From positions 434,001-498,000 of the forward strand of contig JBIIAO010000001.1 of NCBI GenBank assembly GCA_044239865.1: a DNA stretch of 64,000 bases, read 5' to 3'. The notes beneath the pieces were generated by a model. It worked only from the letters and a program-made list of their open reading frames with translations. It made no database searches and had not been told where the DNA came from. The stretch is from CAIZGX01 sp044239865 (GTDB lineage Bacteria; Bacteroidota; Bacteroidia; Flavobacteriales_D; Sanyastnellaceae). This document shows, piece after piece, positions 60,920-64,000 of the stretch. Every line of letters begins with the position of its first letter. Within the stretch, counting starts at the first letter, position 1. Made by a program: the position numbers and the translations under genes.

Positions 60920-62671
60920 CTATTCCACCACAACCACCTTCCTCGCGCCTTTCAAAACCACGGTATACGTTCCTTTCGCGAGTTTAGAAATATCTAAAGT
61001 CGTTTGAGTCGATTGAATTTTATTCGTCAGAATCAATTGCCCAACACTGTTGTATAACGAATAGTTTTCACCGAGCAGTGATTCTGAAACAGTAATGTTC
61101 AGTTGGTTGGAAGCGGGATTTGGGTATATGGAAAGGGAAGTAGCGGATGAGAGATTTTCCACTGCAGCGGGCAATTCAAGAACTTGGCAGTCGGCTAAGT
61201 CTTCGTTGAAGAATTGCTTCACGGTATTCATGAATGTGACATTTACGGTTTCAACTGAAGTGCCAGATCCAGGTTCAGCTTGCGCGAAGACATAGGCTAA
61301 ATCAAGGAAATTGCTTTCGCCGGGTTCATAGGTGAAGGGGAGGGTGGTTCCAACTTGACGCACGTCGTTTGGAGGAAGGCCGTTATCGCTGTGTATGAAT
61401 TGCTCTGAATCGGGAACGAGTTCGTTATAGATGTCTGAGGTGCCCGGTGCCCAATAGGTTACGGGGTTTCCGGTGGTTGGATGAAGAACATCTGAACCGT
61501 CGATGTGTTTTCCAAGCATAAGGTTGTAGTGTCCAGTCGGGTAGCTTCCGTTGGGTTCTCCCAAGACTGGATTTGAACTGTTCAGATAGTTCACGCTTCC
61601 CGCTAAGCCAGAGCGTTCGTTGTCTACTATTCCGTCGCCGAATCCAAATCCTCTTTCACCGTAACTATTCAGTGCTTCGGCAATGACGTTGGTGTAGTTG
61701 GCATTGTCTATTAAATCGGCATCGAGCAAAGGGCCGCGAAGTAGAAGCATGCTTTCCATGGTGGGAACATCTCCGTATGATGGAGCTCCCGATATTGAAT
61801 AATCAGTGGCAGCGCCAGTGTAGGCATAGACAGCACCGTAGGCCGCATCTGTGCCACTGTAATCGTTGAATGCATTTCCAATATCGAGGTCATTCATTTG
61901 TGAAATGCGCGTATTGTAATAGGTTTGATTCGATTTGTTGGTGAATTTGAATTTCGTGAAGAAGGTATTGTTCACGGCGGGTATGTTCGGAGTGTCGAAG
62001 GCGTAGATCCACATCTCCACCTGATTTCCCATTTTCGGAATGGTAGCGTTGCCAATGTCGTTAACAATCAAATAAAGACATTCATCTCCGCATATGGTCG
62101 GATAGTCTCCGTCTTGCGGATTGTAAACTAAATCGCCGTTGTAATCGAAGAAAGGCGCAAGGTTGAAGTCATAGCCGAGTGATACATCGCCGTGTGCAGG
62201 CCAGGTCAGGAAGTCTGCCGGAATGGTGTATCCGTTTGGAAAGAGTGTAGCGGTGGTGCCGTTTTGCAGCGATTGGAAGTAGGCGACGTGCGTATTTATT
62301 TCATTTTGCTTAATGTTCCAGACGTAGTTGAACGATTCGCTAATGGCAGAGTCTGCGGTGGTGTTTTGGGTAAGTGGTCCGTAGAACCAAGATTGATTTT
62401 CAGAGAAGACGTATTGCGTGGTAATAAGCAATTCGCCTTGGTCGTTTGTTCCGCTAATCCAAGGGCTTGCAGAGAATATGGTTCCTGCGGAATCGTCAGC
62501 GGGCATCCAGCTACCTTTATCCATCGTGGGGTGATAGCCAATAACTCCATTTGCTGAAACCACCAGTTTTACATTGTTTGTGTTCAGGGTTGAATAGTTC
62601 GGTAATGTTTGTCCGATTGCACTTGTCGCAACAAGGCAGAACAAAAGAACACTGGCGAAAGGAAGTTTCAT
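60920..62671 (-). CDS. T9SS-exported protein (type A sorting domain), unknown core
   Basis: 583 aa with signal peptide (about 1-20). The mature core (about 25-490) contains AAPFFDYNGDLVYNPQDGDYP-type and Gly/Asn-rich segments of a fold I cannot name, common in surface proteins of this phylum. The C-terminal 75 residues are a type A sorting domain (IYPNPASNQLNITVS, LYNSVGQLIL, LDISKLAKGTYTVVL), so it is exported by the Por system and anchored. A TAGTTTCG -7-like element lies about 17 bases upstream of the ATG. Confidence 0.85.
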   Translation of the reverse strand: MKLPFASVLLFCLVATSAIGQTLPNYSTLNTNNVKLVVSANGVIGYHPTMDKGSWMPADDSAGTIFSASPWISGTNDQGELLITTQYVFSENQSWFYGPLTQNTTADSAISESFNYVWNIKQNEINTHVAYFQSLQNGTTATLFPNGYTIPADFLTWPAHGDVSLGYDFNLAPFFDYNGDLVYNPQDGDYPTICGDECLYLIVNDIGNATIPKMGNQVEMWIYAFDTPNIPAVNNTFFTKFKFTNKSNQTYYNTRISQMNDLDIGNAFNDYSGTDAAYGAVYAYTGAATDYSISGAPSYGDVPTMESMLLLRGPLLDADLIDNANYTNVIAEALNSYGERGFGFGDGIVDNERSGLAGSVNYLNSSNPVLGEPNGSYPTGHYNLMLGKHIDGSDVLHPTTGNPVTYWAPGTSDIYNELVPDSEQFIHSDNGLPPNDVRQVGTTLPFTYEPGESNFLDLAYVFAQAEPGSGTSVETVNVTFMNTVKQFFNEDLADCQVLELPAAVENLSSATSLSIYPNPASNQLNITVSESLLGENYSLYNSVGQLILTNKIQSTQTTLDISKLAKGTYTVVLKGARKVVVVE

Positions 62672-62753
62672 AATTAACTTATTTGAGTCGAAACTACAAC
62701 TGCGCGTTTAATTTAAATTTCGAAATAAAATGAATTATTACGGGTCTACCGAT

Positions 62754-62816
62754 GCTTCGCGAGGGCATTTTGCAATGCGAGGGTTTCTTTGAAACGAGGG
62801 CAACTTCGTTGCGAGG
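62754..62816. repeat. Tandem microhairpin array with GAGG spacer (copy C)
   Basis: Hairpins GC-TTC-GC, GCATT-TTGC-AATGC, GTTTC-TTT-GAAAC and GCAAC-TTC-GTTGC, separated by invariant GAGG. Same architecture as copies A and B but with a different fixed spacer. It lies in the 318-base gap between two divergent genes, which otherwise shows no ORF. Confidence 0.9.
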
Positions 62817-62834
62817 GTTTAGCAACGCAGTTCC

Positions 62835-62934
62835 AATTACGAAGTAGGAATTATGAAGTAGGAATAAAACCGAAGGTTTTCCAATTACGTAGTTCCAATT
62901 ACGCAGTAGGAATAAAATCTTCGATTTTCCAATT
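62835..62934. repeat. Dispersed repeat, double-hairpin module (copy C)
   Basis: Contains both hairpins AAAACC-GAA-GGTTTT and AAAATC-TTC-GATTTT in the same order and orientation as copy B, with small differences (GAAG for GTAG/GCAA, one 14-base unit fewer). It ends 55 bases before the GT87 start codon. Confidence 0.9.
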
Positions 62935-62989
62935 GCACAGGTAAAAAGAGTTCATTACATTGGAGCGAAATTCAATTAACTGAAAAGGA

Positions 62990-64000
62990 ATGAATCTATC
63001 TTTTTTGAAACGTTTGTGGGCGAATTATCCAACATGGATCATGTTTGGCATTTGTTTGCCAATCTTTTTTTTCGAGGCGAAGACAAAAAATGATTTCGAT
63101 ATTTTCATACAGGCTTCGCGCGATTGGTTAACTGGGAAGAATCCTTATGTTGAATTGTATCACGAATGGTATCATTATTTTTATGACGTAACGTTTATCT
63201 CTGTTCTCTCGTGGTTTCAGTTTTTGCCGAATTATTTCATTAAACTGGGATGGCTCATTCTCAACTTTTTCTTTCTGGTAAGCATCTGGAAAATAGTGAG
63301 TGAACATCTGAATTTGAAACGTCTTCACGAGAAGCGTTTTCTTCTTTTCGGATTCGTTTTTTTTCTATTTAGTTTAAGGTTGTTGCGCGACAATATTCAT
63401 TTGGGGCAAATGACTATTCTGATTCTCTTTATCATGATGAAGGCCATGGATCTTTTCATAAAGAATAGAGTGGTAGTTGGAAGTCTATTGCTTTCGTGGG
63501 GAATTGTAGTGAAGATTTTACCTGTTGTTGTTGTTCCTTATTTAATTTATCGAAGGAAGTTTAAAGCGGCCGCAGCTGTTGTTGTTTGTGCATTGTCATT
63601 TTTGGTGTTGCCTTATTTGTATATGGAAAAAGATACGTATTCGAGTCTTTTACAAAGTCGTTGGGAGTTGCTGAATCCTTCAAATGTCGAACATGTTTTG
63701 GACACTTCGGAAAGAAGTTTTCATTCATTAACGACTTTGGTAGCCACGCTTTTTCATGAGAAGTGCGACGACACGCATGTGTTGAAGATTCGCAGGCACG
63801 TAGCCGATTTCGATGTTCAAACGGTGAATTGGATAAGTCTAATTGTTCGTTTACTTTTTGTCGCCACCTTTTTATGGGTGTTGCGTTCAAGGCCATTTGT
63901 AAAGGCCATGAGCAAGAAACATGAATTTGTTGAATGGGCTTATCTGTGTATGCTTATACCGCTTATTTTTCCGCATCAACAGCATTACGCGTTTCTCTTG
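62990..64000 (+). CDS. GT87-family (DUF2029) membrane glycosyltransferase, N-terminal part
   Basis: 337 codons from ATG 62990, open to the window edge. Multi-spanning membrane protein: NDFDIFIQASRDWLTGKNPY near residue 35 is the conserved first-loop motif (catalytic Asp, 'GxNPY') of the GT87/DUF2029 family. RDNIHLGQMTILIL near 130 and KILPVVVVPYLIYRRKFKAA near 172 are further family landmarks. Members use polyprenyl-phosphate sugars (mannosyltransferases in actinobacteria). The missing C-terminus prevents a finer call. The start lies 55 bases after repeat module C. Confidence 0.85.
   Translation, partial: MNLSFLKRLWANYPTWIMFGICLPIFFFEAKTKNDFDIFIQASRDWLTGKNPYVELYHEWYHYFYDVTFISVLSWFQFLPNYFIKLGWLILNFFFLVSIWKIVSEHLNLKRLHEKRFLLFGFVFFLFSLRLLRDNIHLGQMTILILFIMMKAMDLFIKNRVVVGSLLLSWGIVVKILPVVVVPYLIYRRKFKAAAAVVVCALSFLVLPYLYMEKDTYSSLLQSRWELLNPSNVEHVLDTSERSFHSLTTLVATLFHEKCDDTHVLKIRRHVADFDVQTVNWISLIVRLLFVATFLWVLRSRPFVKAMSKKHEFVEWAYLCMLIPLIFPHQQHYAFLL

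Overview
The window is a chromosomal segment of a Bacteroidota bacterium, most probably a Flavobacteriales member (Crocinitomicaceae/Cryomorphaceae-like; that rank is a guess). The evidence is: Por/type IX secretion (T9SS) cargo proteins with type A ('YPNP') and type B (gliding-motility-associated) C-terminal sorting domains; TAnnTTTG -7 promoter elements ahead of many genes with almost no Shine-Dalgarno sequences; and lineage-typical genes (short AMP nucleosidase, surE-lpxB, comB, bacterial GH3, deoxynucleoside kinase). There is no rRNA or CRISPR. The only RNA gene recognised is a tmRNA. Coding density is high.

Layout. 0-4.6 kb: partial aldehyde dehydrogenase, S1/P1-nuclease-like protein, comB, rluF-type pseudouridine synthase, enolase. 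4.8-9.3 kb: a giant exported protein of unknown function. 9.4-19.1 kb: thiolase - nucleotide-sugar dehydratase - yigZ; the opposing surE - small membrane protein - lpxB - SpoIID cluster; then a paaJ-like thiolase - paaY - trmN6 operon. 19.1-26.6 kb: SirB1-like, rhomboid, dnaN, AMP nucleosidase, TauE/SafE, meaB, two small unknowns and a polyprenyl synthase. 26.7-31.9 kb: a T9SS adhesin-like protein and a coiled-coil lipoprotein. 32.1-35.9 kb: a compact five-gene cassette (TerB-like/zinc ribbon/TM; SPFH-GYF_2; bacterial PH; GYF_2; small membrane protein). 36-39.1 kb: GH109-like protein, a Fic protein with its own operator-like repeats, and the tmRNA. 39.2-50 kb: saccharopine-dehydrogenase-like, TonB-like, a Cys-rich secreted protein, lhgO, fabD, a two-component system, LOG, yaaA, deoxynucleoside kinase and GH3. 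50-55.5 kb: a type B T9SS cargo protein, then an ECF sigma factor with a membrane-spanning partner that itself ends in a sorting-domain-like fold. 55.6-64 kb: mnmA, two type A T9SS cargo proteins, a cytochrome c lipoprotein, der, and a truncated GT87 glycosyltransferase.

Most striking signals. (1) Three intergenic arrays (about 19.1-19.3, 60.66-60.92 and 62.75-62.94 kb) consist of tandem microhairpins. A fixed 4-base spacer (GAAT, or GAGG in the third array) alternates with hairpins whose arms differ from unit to unit yet always stay complementary. Each array is joined to a module with two longer hairpins, and two of these modules share a perfect 95-base inverted match 41 kb apart. (2) The SPFH/GYF_2/PH/TerB-like cassette looks like an uncharacterised membrane-associated system. 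(3) The sigma factor/PKD/sorting-domain pair suggests feedback sensing of type IX secretion. (4) Several genes carry a TAnnTTTG-type element exactly four bases before the start codon, predicting leaderless mRNAs.
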